From Lacihabitans soyangensis (GTDB lineage Bacteria > Bacteroidota > Bacteroidia > Cytophagales > Spirosomataceae), in the NCBI RefSeq assembly GCF_024343775.1, contig NZ_RJUF01000177.1:44530-108529 (forward strand): DNA of 64,000 nt, given 5' to 3'. Both the position numbers and the translations under genes were made by a program. Below the pieces are notes generated by a model. That model was given only the letters and a program-made list of their open reading frames with translations. It was not told where the DNA came from and ran no database searches. Positions within the stretch are counted from its first letter, which is position 1; each line of letters opens with the position of its first letter. Below are positions 26,925 through 34,873 of this stretch, in pieces.

Positions 26925-27626
26925 TCAGTCAATTATTTGAATGGGGGCGTAGGATGCTATGGTGTATCTTTTTTTTGAGGTGGTGCATTCTACGAGCGTT
27001 CTAGTTCTTCGATTTTCTATTTTTTTATATTTCTTATTTTTAAAAACAAAAACCCTGCCTGTTGGTAATTCTGAAAGTACATGACCCTCAACGTTTTCAT
27101 TTTCTTCTAAAATACCCAATACTCTCACTAACTCTGGGTCTTTGGTAGACGATGCCGCTGGATTCACCATGTGTCTTTTGAGAACTTTTAGTATTTCTTC
27201 AGGAAACACTTCAGTTGTCAGCAAAGGAGCCATTAATTGGGTAAAGGTGGTTTTCCATTCCACGCCATGCGGGGCTGGCCGCTTTCTTAACAATTTGGCC
27301 TTGATAGTTACATGTTGATGTGCTATTTCATGTATCAAGGTTACCAAAAAAGAGTGGTAATTGGAGTCGGTATTGACAGATATATAATGCTGGTTGTCTT
27401 TAAAACGATAGTTTCCGAGGCATGTTTTTCTGGACCTTGAAATAGCGAAATTGAAAGGATGCTCTGTCCAAAGTCTCATGACATAAGGAATAGCAGCCTT
27501 CGGAATCTTCGCCGATAGCAAATTTTCAAGTTTTGCAGATGAGGTCTGTACCGTAGAAACTGGTTTTTTCTTTAAAAAGCCAAACAACAAATTATTAAGC
27601 GATATTACTGTACAAATATAAAGCAT
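26925..27626 (-). CDS. SprT-like zinc metalloprotease domain protein
   Basis: Up to 233 residues. The zinc motif HEIAHQH lies near residue 99, with a further His in APHGVEWKTTFTQLM, as in SprT/Spartan-type proteins. Before it, FAISRSRKTCLGNYR and HYISVN match the start of the domain. The C-terminal 60 residues form a beta-rich zinc-ribbon-like region but lack paired cysteines. SprT-type proteins in eukaryotes cut DNA-protein crosslinks; the bacterial role is not established. No signal peptide, so cytosolic. It precedes porU but is probably functionally separate. Confidence 0.8.
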   Translation of the reverse strand: MLYICTVISLNNLLFGFLKKKPVSTVQTSSAKLENLLSAKIPKAAIPYVMRLWTEHPFNFAISRSRKTCLGNYRFKDNQHYISVNTDSNYHSFLVTLIHEIAHQHVTIKAKLLRKRPAPHGVEWKTTFTQLMAPLLTTEVFPEEILKVLKRHMVNPAASSTKDPELVRVLGILEENENVEGHVLSELPTGRVFVFKNKKYKKIENRRTRTLVECTTSKKRYTIASYAPIQIID

Positions 27627-27745
27627 TCAAAGCTTTCTGTAGTGTTTTTACTAAAAACCGTAAAATAAAAAACTAAGTATTTATATGATTTAAATCCTTT
27701 TTTAATTCTGTTAAAGCCCTAATATTGAAGTAAAAAACTAAAAGT

Positions 27746-28015
27746 ATGAAAAAAATATTAGGTCTAGGAGCACTTGTATTGAGTATGAGTTCATGTGGGT
27801 CAAAGTTGGTGGATCCTTTGGCGGGATGTGAGAAAGCATCAACTAAATTTTCCAATGCTGCCACTGCTTTTTTTACTGATTTAACCAGCAAAAGCAAATG
27901 TGAGGCTTTTAAAAGTTCAGCTTCAAATTATCTCAAGGATTGTCCTACTTTGTCTGTTGCCGAGGTCAAGGAAGCCAACGATTCCATAAAAGATCTCGAT
28001 TGCAACGATTTGTAA
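27746..28015 (+). CDS. Small cysteine-containing lipoprotein, unknown function
   Basis: 89 residues. Lipoprotein signal MKKILGLGALVLSMSSC with lipidated Cys17. The mature domain of about 70 residues has four more cysteines (GCEKAST, KCEAFKS, DCPTLS, DCNDL), spaced as if for two disulfides, and is mostly helical. It is translated divergently from the SprT-like gene. I know it as a recurring but unnamed Bacteroidota lipoprotein type; no function can be given. Confidence 0.75.
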   Translation: MKKILGLGALVLSMSSCGSKLVDPLAGCEKASTKFSNAATAFFTDLTSKSKCEAFKSSASNYLKDCPTLSVAEVKEANDSIKDLDCNDL

Positions 28016-28247
28016 ATAAGAGTAGTTAGTTTTAATATTCATAATTGGGAAAGCAAGTATTATTCTCTAACGTTGGATATTTAAAACCTACCTAGTCATT
28101 TGAAAAATTTTGTGATTCAGAACATAAATTGGGTACTTGGTTTTTTGGACTCGTAATAATAATTATTTTTTGAAGTTCTTAGGTTAAAAAAGTTTTCATT
28201 GGCCATTGAATATTTCTAATTAACATTTAGTACTACTTAGGTTCAAC

Positions 28248-28703
28248 TTGGTGAATTTTAAGTTCAGCCAATTTATTTTTTGGTATTTTATTTTTATCAC
28301 GGTTGATTTTGCTTTCGTTAGTTTGTTTACCTCAGAATTAATGATTTTAGTTGGCATGGGGTTTTATTTCATGGCCGGATTCGTTTTTAGCTTATTTCTC
28401 AAAAAGTTAACTATAGCAAATATGTTCTGCAGTTTACCAAATTTAATTACACAGATATTTTCACTTTTAATGGTATTGGTGATAGATTTTAGCGTGATAG
28501 ATGATTATTTGTTATTCTTTTTTAGCTTTTTTGTGATTATACCGAGTATTGTGCATCTACTTTCGATTAACAATTTGTTATTGGTTATTGAATGTAAAGC
28601 CAAGCTTTCGATCATTATCTCATCATTGCTACAAGCTTTTAATGATTTCGTCGGTGTAATTAAATTTTTTAAGGTTGTATTTATCCCAAATTTTTTTTGG
28701 TAA
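28248..28703 (+). CDS. Possible multi-pass membrane protein, AT-rich
   Basis: 151 residues with about four very hydrophobic segments (9-27, 30-50, 63-82, 86-108). The only starts are TTG at 28248 or GTG at 28251, with a weak ribosome site, so the start or even the reality of the gene is unsure. Base composition is markedly AT-rich compared with the housekeeping genes nearby, which by itself favours hydrophobic chance ORFs. No family recognised. Confidence 0.35.
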   Translation: MVNFKFSQFIFWYFIFITVDFAFVSLFTSELMILVGMGFYFMAGFVFSLFLKKLTIANMFCSLPNLITQIFSLLMVLVIDFSVIDDYLLFFFSFFVIIPSIVHLLSINNLLLVIECKAKLSIIISSLLQAFNDFVGVIKFFKVVFIPNFFW

Positions 28704-28924
28704 TTTTCATTTGATTTTCGGCAATTTTTATTTTGTTGAGACTATGCTTACTTTAGATAAAATTCAAATACTTGCGGCTGAAAGGATAGTCTTTTTAAAT
28801 ACATAGTGGTGTTTATTTTGTATCGTTCGATGTTTTGTTCTAAAGATTTCAAATAATATTTCCATACTATAAAAATATTAAAAGTCTTTTTGATGGAGAC
28901 TCTCAACCTTACCTATGAACTAAA

Positions 28925-29626
28925 ATGAAACGTACTTTTGACAAATTTAATGTCTATCTTCATCTTCAGATGTTGATTTTATATTGTATTTTATGCATTG
29001 CCAAAATTTTCTTCCAAATACATTTTAACTATTTTGTCCAGTGCTTAATATTGATACTTTTAAACTATATCTTACTTTTTCCTTTCTTGAAAGAATACTT
29101 ATACAGTATGAAGTCTAAGGTCTTATTGTATTTTGCTATTCTTTCAGTGGGTGAGTTTTTTATTATTTTTAATAAGAATGTCATTTTCCTAAAACTGGGC
29201 ATATTTTTTTATCTTTTATCAAAGTTTATATTACTTCTGCTTTTAAAAAATAGCCTTAAAGATTTTCAACTAGTTACAATTTGGGATTCTATCAAAATTA
29301 TAGGTCCACAACTTGTTTCTTTTGCTTTAGGATTCTTGATTTATAACAATGCAGACTTAGATATATCACTTTCGGTATTAGTCATAATATATGCTGTACT
29401 TTCAGCCTTAATTTTCAGTTATATATTTTATTTTAAGAATTTCGTTGGTATGAGATTTATAGTTATTGGCCTCATTCTTATTACTATACACGAAAGTTTT
29501 GGTGGATTAAATTTCTTTAATAGTTACATTGATAAAGATTTTGTCATTTCTTTTATTCTTATTTCTGCCGGAAAATATTTTTTGGGGCTAGGTTTTTGGA
29601 AGTCAAGAATTGCTTCTCAACATTAG
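28925..29626 (+). CDS. Multi-pass membrane protein, possibly YhhN/TMEM86-like
   Basis: 233 residues with about eight hydrophobic helices, starting from a good ATG (MKRTFDKFNVYL). The late block FIVIGLILITIHESFGGLNFF, followed by SAGKYFLGLGFWKSR, resembles the end of YhhN-family (lysoplasmalogenase-like) proteins in position and character, but the usual Asp residues of that family are mostly missing. The assignment is tentative. AT-rich like the preceding ORF. Its stop overlaps the trpG stop region by four bases in convergent orientation. Confidence 0.55.
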   Translation: MKRTFDKFNVYLHLQMLILYCILCIAKIFFQIHFNYFVQCLILILLNYILLFPFLKEYLYSMKSKVLLYFAILSVGEFFIIFNKNVIFLKLGIFFYLLSKFILLLLLKNSLKDFQLVTIWDSIKIIGPQLVSFALGFLIYNNADLDISLSVLVIIYAVLSALIFSYIFYFKNFVGMRFIVIGLILITIHESFGGLNFFNSYIDKDFVISFILISAGKYFLGLGFWKSRIASQH

Positions 29627-30198
29627 CTTTTCATCCAGTTTTCCACCATTTTTACGCCGTGTTCTGTCAAATAAGCCTCTGGATGAAACTGCACTCCACG
29701 AATATCATATTTTTGGTGTGCTTCTCCCAAAACATAACCTTTTTCGTCGATAGCGGTAATTTTTAGGTCAGTAGGCATGGTTTCAGGGACAACGGTCCAA
29801 GAATGATAACGGCAAACTTCAAACGAATTCGGTAATCCTTTGAAAAGCAACTCGTTTTCATCTTTCACGACGCATTTGGTGGTAACACCGTGCAGCACAT
29901 CATCCATGTTATGTAGTTTTGAGCCGAAAGCCTCACCAATGGCTTGATGACCCAAGCACACTCCGAAAATACTTTTGGTGGTTTTATATTCGGCCAAGAG
30001 ATCCATCATTATACCTGCTTCTTCCGGAATTCCTGGTCCTGGAGAAAGTAAGATTTTGTCGTATTTTTTTACTTCCTCTAAAGCTATTTTATCATTTCTG
30101 ATTACGTCTACATCTCCACCCAAATCTTTTAGGATGTACACCAAATTATATACAAAAGAGTCGTAATTGTCTAATACTAGTATTTTCATCATTTTCAT
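29623..30198 (-). CDS. trpG: Anthranilate synthase component II (glutamine amidotransferase)
   Basis: 191 residues, a class I glutamine amidotransferase that supplies ammonia to TrpE for anthranilate synthesis. Visible are LVLDNYDSFVYNL at the N-terminus, the nucleophile Cys in GVCLGHQAIGEAFG, and the catalytic His/Glu pair in VQFHPEAYLTEHG. It could also serve PabB for para-aminobenzoate. The ATG overlaps the stop of the preceding gene as ATGA, so translation is coupled. The other trp genes are not in this window. Confidence 0.94.
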   Translation of the reverse strand: MKMMKILVLDNYDSFVYNLVYILKDLGGDVDVIRNDKIALEEVKKYDKILLSPGPGIPEEAGIMMDLLAEYKTTKSIFGVCLGHQAIGEAFGSKLHNMDDVLHGVTTKCVVKDENELLFKGLPNSFEVCRYHSWTVVPETMPTDLKITAIDEKGYVLGEAHQKYDIRGVQFHPEAYLTEHGVKMVENWMKS

Positions 30199-30725
30199 TT
30201 TTTTTTCTTCTTTCCTTCTTCAGACATTCTCCATTCTACCGCTCGTGTCATTGTTTTTATACTTTCGGCTTTTCTAAATCTCAAAGCACTCCAATCTTCG
30301 TCTATAGCCACCATTCTTACAGGTTCGTAGCCTAGGTCACCCATAGCTTGCCAACCATTGTCCCTATTAAACTCGCATTTATATTTTTTGGAACTGCCTT
30401 TGGGATAAACAAACCAAAAAAGACCATTTTCTTCCATTTTAGAATCAACCAATGTGCCAAATTTAATAACTTCATCAAGTTTGGTACAGAAAATTAGAGC
30501 AAAATCTACTTTGGTTTCGTCGAGTGATTTTTTCACATCAATGTGCGTTTTAAACTCTTCCCACATTTCGTCCAGATCTTTTGGAGCGTTCAGTATTACC
30601 AAACTTTTATGCTCTTTATAATTTAGTTTTTTAAGTAAGGGGTTCATATTAATAATGTTTTTTTCGTCAAAATTAAATGTGATATCTAACTCTACATTTT
30701 CGTCCTTATTCTGAATTATTATCAA
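30195..30725 (-). CDS. Unknown protein between trpE and trpG (DUF3052-like)
   Basis: 176 residues. The core reads LKKLNYKEHKSLVILNAPKD, FALIFCTKLDEVIKFG, NGLFWFVYPKGSSKKYK and VRMVAIDEDWSALRFRK. The order of these blocks (a predicted alpha/beta fold ending with a DWSALR motif) resembles the small DUF3052 family. The N-terminal 25 residues (IIIQNKDENVELDITF) form an added strand segment and the C-terminus is poly-Lys. It overlaps both trpE and trpG by four bases, so it is translated from the trpEG message. A role in the tryptophan branch is only suggested by position. Confidence 0.72.
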   Translation of the reverse strand: MIIIQNKDENVELDITFNFDEKNIINMNPLLKKLNYKEHKSLVILNAPKDLDEMWEEFKTHIDVKKSLDETKVDFALIFCTKLDEVIKFGTLVDSKMEENGLFWFVYPKGSSKKYKCEFNRDNGWQAMGDLGYEPVRMVAIDEDWSALRFRKAESIKTMTRAVEWRMSEEGKKKKK

Positions 30726-32143
30726 ATTTGACCTGCCATTTCTATTGCTTTTCTCAAGGCTCCAAGCTTTAGATGAATCTCGGCCATTTCGGTTTCTATC
30801 ACAGATTTGGCTACCACACCCATCCCGGCTTGAAAAAACAGCGTGTTGTTTTTGCTTAGGAATGTACGTATTGCTATGGCATGGTTAAAGTTGCCTTTAA
30901 AATCCATGAAACCTATTGCACCTCCATAAATACTTCGGTTAGTAGGTTCCATTTCGTTTATCAAACTCATGGCCATATGCTTTGGAGAACCTGAGAGTGT
31001 TCCTGCCGGAAAAGTATCTGCCACCAATTGCAATGGATTTGTGCCTTTAGTCATATGTCCGGTTACTTTAGATACCAAATGAATCACATGACTGTAAAAC
31101 TGTACTTCCTTGAAAATGTCTACTTGTACATGGTCGGAGCTACGCGAAAGGTCGTTTCTGGCAAGATCCACCAACATCACATGTTCGGCAGATTCCTTGG
31201 GATCGGCGTGTAATTGGCGGGCCAATTCAGCATCTTTGGCATCGTCGCCTGTTCTTCTAAATGTACCCGCTATCGGATGAATTTCGGCTTGTCCGTCTTT
31301 TATAAATATCTGTTTTTCAGGACTTGATCCAAAAATATGATAATCGCCACCGTCAAAATAAAACAAGTACGGGGAAGGATTTATGCTACGCAATGCCCGA
31401 TATACATTGAAGTCATCTCCAGTAAATTCTTGCGAAAATCTTCTGGAAGGTACAATCTGAAAGACATCTCCACGTAGACAATGTTTGATGCATTTTTCAA
31501 TGATTTTAACCATATCGGCATCATTGATATTGGTTTGTTCTTCGCCTTTTTTAGAGAAATTGCTAGAGGTTCTTTTTGGGTTTTTTACATAAAACTCCAG
31601 CGTATCTAAACCATCTTCCTTAAATTTCGACTCCTCGCCTTCTTTGGCATAGGCGTGCTCAAACATAAAAAGCTCGTCTTTGAAATGATTGACAGCTATC
31701 ACATACCTATAAACTCTGTACAATATTTGTGGAATAGCTGTTTCTTGACTTTTTTCTTGAATTTCTATATCCTCAAAATATTCTACTGAGTCGTAAGTGA
31801 TATGTCCGAAAAGTCCATTGGATATAAACGAATGCTCACTTTCTGATGGCTGGTATCTACTGGCAAAAGTTTGTAAGGCATTCACAGCCTCCTTTCTTGA
31901 AGCTAGTCTAAACTTCTCAGTGCTTCCATCTGGAAAAGTTTGCGTAATTTCATCATTATCAAGGATAAATGACGCAATGGGATCACAGGCAATATAACTG
32001 AAACTATTGTGCATGGCGTGATAATCGGCACTTTCGAGAATCACGGAGAGCGGGAATTGTTCTCTTATTCTTAGAAAAATACTCACCGGAGTGAGTGTAT
32101 CGGCCAACAATCTTTTGCTTCTGGTAGTAATATTAAATTTCAT
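30722..32143 (-). CDS. trpE: Anthranilate synthase component I
   Basis: 473 residues, converting chorismate and ammonia to anthranilate. The C-terminal chorismate-binding domain shows FQIVPSRRFSQEF, PSPYLFYFDGGDYHIFGSSPE, IHPIAGTFRRTGDD and the metal/catalytic stretch AGTLSGSPKHMAMSLINEMEP. The N-terminal domain has LESADYHAMHNSFSYIACDP, where the tryptophan feedback site of the family (an LLES-type motif) lies. Ends four bases inside the next gene. TrpE is favoured over PabB by its pairing with trpG and overall length. Confidence 0.95.
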   Translation of the reverse strand: MKFNITTRSKRLLADTLTPVSIFLRIREQFPLSVILESADYHAMHNSFSYIACDPIASFILDNDEITQTFPDGSTEKFRLASRKEAVNALQTFASRYQPSESEHSFISNGLFGHITYDSVEYFEDIEIQEKSQETAIPQILYRVYRYVIAVNHFKDELFMFEHAYAKEGEESKFKEDGLDTLEFYVKNPKRTSSNFSKKGEEQTNINDADMVKIIEKCIKHCLRGDVFQIVPSRRFSQEFTGDDFNVYRALRSINPSPYLFYFDGGDYHIFGSSPEKQIFIKDGQAEIHPIAGTFRRTGDDAKDAELARQLHADPKESAEHVMLVDLARNDLSRSSDHVQVDIFKEVQFYSHVIHLVSKVTGHMTKGTNPLQLVADTFPAGTLSGSPKHMAMSLINEMEPTNRSIYGGAIGFMDFKGNFNHAIAIRTFLSKNNTLFFQAGMGVVAKSVIETEMAEIHLKLGALRKAIEMAGQI

Positions 32144-32187
32144 AATTCATTGTTTCTTTTCGATTTCCTTTGACATTGATGAGCCAT
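32140..32187 (-). CDS. Possible 15-codon upstream ORF overlapping trpE start
   Basis: ATG at 32187 opens a frame reading MAHQCQRKSKRNNEL whose TGA overlaps the trpE ATG as ATGA. A GAGAGA purine run lies just before it. It is strongly basic and contains no Trp codon, so it is not a classical trp leader peptide. It may be chance; if translated it would couple ribosomes to trpE. Confidence 0.25.
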   Translation of the reverse strand: MAHQCQRKSKRNNEL

Positions 32188-32265
32188 CGCAGTTCTCTCT
32201 TTATTATTTTTTTAAAATCCTAATCATTATATTGTTGCCTTTGTGGTTCAACAGAGCCGATATTT

Positions 32266-32439
32266 CGGCGGCTGAGCGGATCCGACATTTCGGTGGCTGA
32301 GCGGATCCGACATATCGGCGGCTGAGCGGATCCGACATATCGGTGGCTGAGCGGATCCGACATATCGGTGGCTGAGCGGATCCGACATATCGGTGGCTGA
32401 GCGGATCCGACATATCGGTGGCTGAGCGGAGCCGAAGCC
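32266..32439. repeat. 25-bp tandem array, seven units, related to REP-like hairpins
   Basis: Units begin at 32266, 32291, 32316, 32341, 32366, 32391 and 32416 and share GGCTGAGCGGATCCGACATAT with small changes (C or T at the fourth base; CATTT in unit 1). The last unit changes into GAGCCGAAGCCA, which completes a dispersed hairpin motif seen elsewhere in the window. Adjacent units can form CCGA-CATA-TCGG hairpins. Because 25 is not a multiple of 3, all three frames give the same 25-residue repeat on the minus strand, which creates false ORFs. Confidence 0.9.
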
Positions 32440-32441
32440 AC

Positions 32442-32477
32442 AAAAAAAACGGCTTGCCGTTTTGAACAGCAAGCCGT
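32442..32477 (-). terminator. Terminator of the cytochrome gene
   Basis: Minus strand: ACGGCTTGC paired with GCAAGCCGT around an 11-base loop, then eight T residues. It lies next to the 25-bp array. Confidence 0.85.
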
Positions 32478-32615
32478 AATTATGTAATAAACCACATAGC
32501 GGAATGTTGCTCAACTCAAAAGAGAAGAACGCCACCAACCTTTATTTGCTATGCTGTTTGATAATTTCATGTCGCAAATGTAGCCATGAAATTTATAATT
32601 CAAAATATTTTAAAA

Positions 32616-32963
32616 TTATTTTTCTAAAAGACCATCAGTAACCCATTGCTTAAGTTTGGCAATGTTATCGGCTGACAATTTCATTGTGCCGTTTCGAGGC
32701 ATAAAACCTGTAGTGCCTGGTTCTCTTTGTACGCGATCCAGTATCGTAATTATTTTTGACTGAGCTACTGCAAACTGATCCCATTTGTTGGGATTGGCTC
32801 CTCCAGCCAAATGGCATGGGGAACAGTTTGTTACCAGTATTGTTTTAATGTCTTTGTCGTAGGTTATTTTAGCCACCACAACAGGTTCATCTTCTTTTTC
32901 ACAACTGCTAAAAATAGCAAGTGAAAATAAACATAGTGCAAGAGTTTTTGTGAGTTTTTTCAT
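32616..32963 (-). CDS. Small c-type cytochrome lipoprotein
   Basis: 115 residues. Lipoprotein signal MKKLTKTLALCLFSLAIFSSC. One haem-attachment motif CSPCH near residue 47 in ILVTNCSPCHLAGGANP, and candidate axial Met in FMPRNGTMKLS. The tail NIAKLKQWVTDGLLEK matches the last helix of cytochrome c domains. It would carry electrons in the periplasm, anchored to a membrane. Alone with its own terminator; no terminal oxidase nearby. Confidence 0.87.
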   Translation of the reverse strand: MKKLTKTLALCLFSLAIFSSCEKEDEPVVVAKITYDKDIKTILVTNCSPCHLAGGANPNKWDQFAVAQSKIITILDRVQREPGTTGFMPRNGTMKLSADNIAKLKQWVTDGLLEK

Positions 32964-33039
32964 TGTTTAAAGTTTTAGATTAACAAACGGGATAAGTTAA
33001 TAACCGTAGTACGCATCATATTAAGAAAAGGTTGTAAAC

Positions 33040-33066
33040 AAAAAAAGGGCAGACAAATGTCTACCC
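33040..33066 (-). terminator. Terminator of sod
   Basis: Minus strand GGGTAGAC-ATTT-GTCTGCCC (one G-U pair) followed by seven T residues, 26 bases after the sod stop. Confidence 0.87.
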
Positions 33067-33092
33067 TCCTTCAAACTTTAAACATCTAAATT

Positions 33093-33707
33093 TTATTTTT
33101 TTGCTGCAGCGTATCTTGCTTCTACGGCATTCCAGTTTACCAATGTCCAGAAAGTATCTACATAATCAGGACGTTTGTTTTGGAACTTCAAATAGTAAGC
33201 ATGTTCCCAAACATCCAGACCCAACAAAGGCGTTCCTTTTACCTCTGCGATATCCATTAGGGGGTTGTCTTGGTTTGGAGTAGAGGTTACAGCTACAGTG
33301 CCATCTTCTTTAGCTATTAACCATGCCCAGCCCGATCCAAATCTCGTCGTTGCGGCTGTTTTAAATGCTGCTTTGAACTCATCAACTCCACCAAAAGCTG
33401 CGATGATAGCCTCTTTTAATGGTCCTGAAAGATTACCGCCCACACCTTGTGGAGCAAGAATATTCCAGAATAAATCGTGGTTATAATGGCCACCTCCGTT
33501 ATTTCTTACTGCTGGTGATGCTTTACTTATATTTGCCAAAATTTCTTCAATTGTTTTGTTTTCCAAATCCGTACCAGCTATAGCCGCATTAAGATTTGTA
33601 ACATAAGCATTGTGATGACGGTCATGATGAATTTCCATTGTCATGGCGTCAAAATGTGGTTCCAATGCATCATTGGCGTAAGGAAGGGGTGCTAATGTAA
33701 AAGCCAT
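33093..33707 (-). CDS. Superoxide dismutase, Fe/Mn type
   Basis: 204 residues, the usual length. Metal ligands are visible: His27 in [12 protein letters not shown], His77 in [11 protein letters not shown], and the Asp and His of [30 protein letters not shown] is the second-shell region. No signal peptide, so cytosolic. It dismutates superoxide to peroxide and oxygen. Iron or manganese preference cannot be settled by eye, though [10 protein letters not shown] is more often seen in Mn or cambialistic forms. Monocistronic. Confidence 0.96.
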   Translation of the reverse strand: MAFTLAPLPYANDALEPHFDAMTMEIHHDRHHNAYVTNLNAAIAGTDLENKTIEEILANISKASPAVRNNGGGHYNHDLFWNILAPQGVGGNLSGPLKEAIIAAFGGVDEFKAAFKTAATTRFGSGWAWLIAKEDGTVAVTSTPNQDNPLMDIAEVKGTPLLGLDVWEHAYYLKFQNKRPDYVDTFWTLVNWNAVEARYAAAKK

Positions 33708-34083
33708 AATTGTATTTCTTTAAACTTATTTTTCGATCTATAAATGATAAACATCAGTTTTTTAAAATGTGTTCGAAAGGGATGAAAAAAATAGAAAAAA
33801 TTGGCTTGGTTCGATATTTTTATGAGATTTTCAAATAGATACGTGGTTTGTCTTCAAAGATATTATGCAATCCTTTTCATTTTTCAAGATGTCGCGGAAT
33901 AGGTATAATATAAATGGCGATAACTTATATAAATATATAGTTATCGCTGAATTGTAACTCAGAAAATAACGGTATCTATTAATTTTAGAACAGATGTCGC
34001 TAATTACTTCCAAAAGAATATGAATATGATTTATTTTTATGAATAAAAATGAAGGAATTCAAATAGTATTCTTTCTCTTTTTT
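33708..34083. other. Intergenic region without recognised gene
   Basis: About 375 AT-rich bases upstream of sod. It holds the sod promoter region. Nothing else supportable was found; frames of about 60 codons here are low-complexity and lack family resemblance. Confidence 0.5.
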
Positions 34084-34188
34084 TTATTCTTCATTTGGCT
34101 TAGAAGTATTGATTTTATAAATCAAATATGCGATACCAACCACAAAATGAAGAATGACGATGGCAGCTATGATGTACGCTAAAGTCAT
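34084..34188 (-). CDS. 34-residue single-pass membrane peptide
   Basis: The frame from ATG 34188 reads MTLAYIIAAIVILHFVVG followed by IAYLIYKINTSKPNEE and a stop. It has one membrane helix (residues 3-25), a short polar cytosolic or periplasmic tail, and a conserved-looking HFVVG-YLIYK core that I have seen in small unnamed Bacteroidota proteins. It is preceded by AAGAAAAAA, a plausible weak ribosome site. Too short for standard ORF cut-offs. Function unknown. Confidence 0.6.
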   Translation of the reverse strand: MTLAYIIAAIVILHFVVGIAYLIYKINTSKPNEE

Positions 34189-34251
34189 TTGTTTTTTCTT
34201 ACAAAAATCAATGAAAAATGAGGTTATTCAAATGATAAATGTCACAAACAC

Positions 34252-34761
34252 TCAGTTTCTTAGTTTTTTAAAAAAACTTTTTAACATTGCCTCAGATTCA
34301 GATTGTAGAATACCCCCAATTACATCAGTTTTGGGATGTAGAATGGGCTGATTGATAAGTGTAAAACCCTTTTTCTTGTCATAAGCCCCAAATATTACTC
34401 GCTCAATTTGTGACCAAGCCAAGGCTCCGGCACACATAACACAGGGCTCAAGTGTTACATAAAGCGTGCAGTTTTTGAGATATTTTGCAGCCAAAAAGTT
34501 GGAAGCTGCCGTTATGGCCAATATTTCGGCATGGGCCGTTACATCGTGCAGTTGTTCTGTTTGGTTTACTCCTTTTCCTATGATTGTTTTGCCTTCGGCC
34601 ACCACTATGGCACCGACAGGTACTTCGTCTTTTTCATAAGCATCCATGGCCAAATCCAAGGCTTTTGCCATGAAATATTCGTGTGAGTAAATGGGGTAGG
34701 AGTTTCGAGCCAAGGGAATAAAATTTTCAAAATGAACGAATAAGCTTTGCCTTTGACACAA
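34252..34761 (-). CDS. tadA: tRNA-specific adenosine deaminase / nucleoside deaminase
   Basis: A cytidine-deaminase-fold enzyme. Zinc ligands and catalytic Glu are visible in VTAHAEILAI and LEPCVMCAGALAWSQI. DEVPVGAIVVAEGK and RVIFGAYDKKKG support TadA, which makes inosine at position 34 of tRNA-Arg. The start is unclear: the frame opens with TTG at 34761, and the first ATG at 34671 would cut into the conserved YSHEYFM helix that E. coli TadA has after its start. True length is probably about 145-150 residues, starting from a non-ATG codon. Confidence 0.87.
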   Translation of the reverse strand: MCQRQSLFVHFENFIPLARNSYPIYSHEYFMAKALDLAMDAYEKDEVPVGAIVVAEGKTIIGKGVNQTEQLHDVTAHAEILAITAASNFLAAKYLKNCTLYVTLEPCVMCAGALAWSQIERVIFGAYDKKKGFTLINQPILHPKTDVIGGILQSESEAMLKSFFKKLRN

Positions 34762-34820
34762 TACAACTATTTTTAGTGTCTTTGCGACCTAGCGGTTATA
34801 TCAAGGATTGAAATTAATAA

Positions 34821-34854
34821 AAAAACGCCTCAAATGTTTAAAAATGAGGCGTTT
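34821..34854 (-). terminator. Terminator of the ROK kinase gene
   Basis: AACGCCTCA and TGAGGCGTT form a 9-bp stem around a 12-base loop, with A and T runs outside. It follows the ROK gene stop at 34874 on the minus strand. Confidence 0.82.
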
Positions 34855-34873
34855 GCGATAATATTTTTGAAAC

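Noticed and set aside
28741..28803. 20-codon frame starting MLTLDKIQILAAERI
   Set aside because: Too short, no ribosome site, no family likeness; kept out of the gene list.
32144..32260. Trp attenuator before trpE
   Set aside because: No leader peptide with tandem Trp codons and no terminator/antiterminator pair between the array and trpE.
32266..32439. Possible CRISPR array
   Set aside because: The units are directly adjacent with no unique spacers and no cas genes in the window.
32204..32538. Three overlapping frames with Ser/Asp/Pro-rich 25-residue repeats
   Set aside because: They arise because the 25-bp array is open in all three minus-strand frames; no start signals or family likeness.
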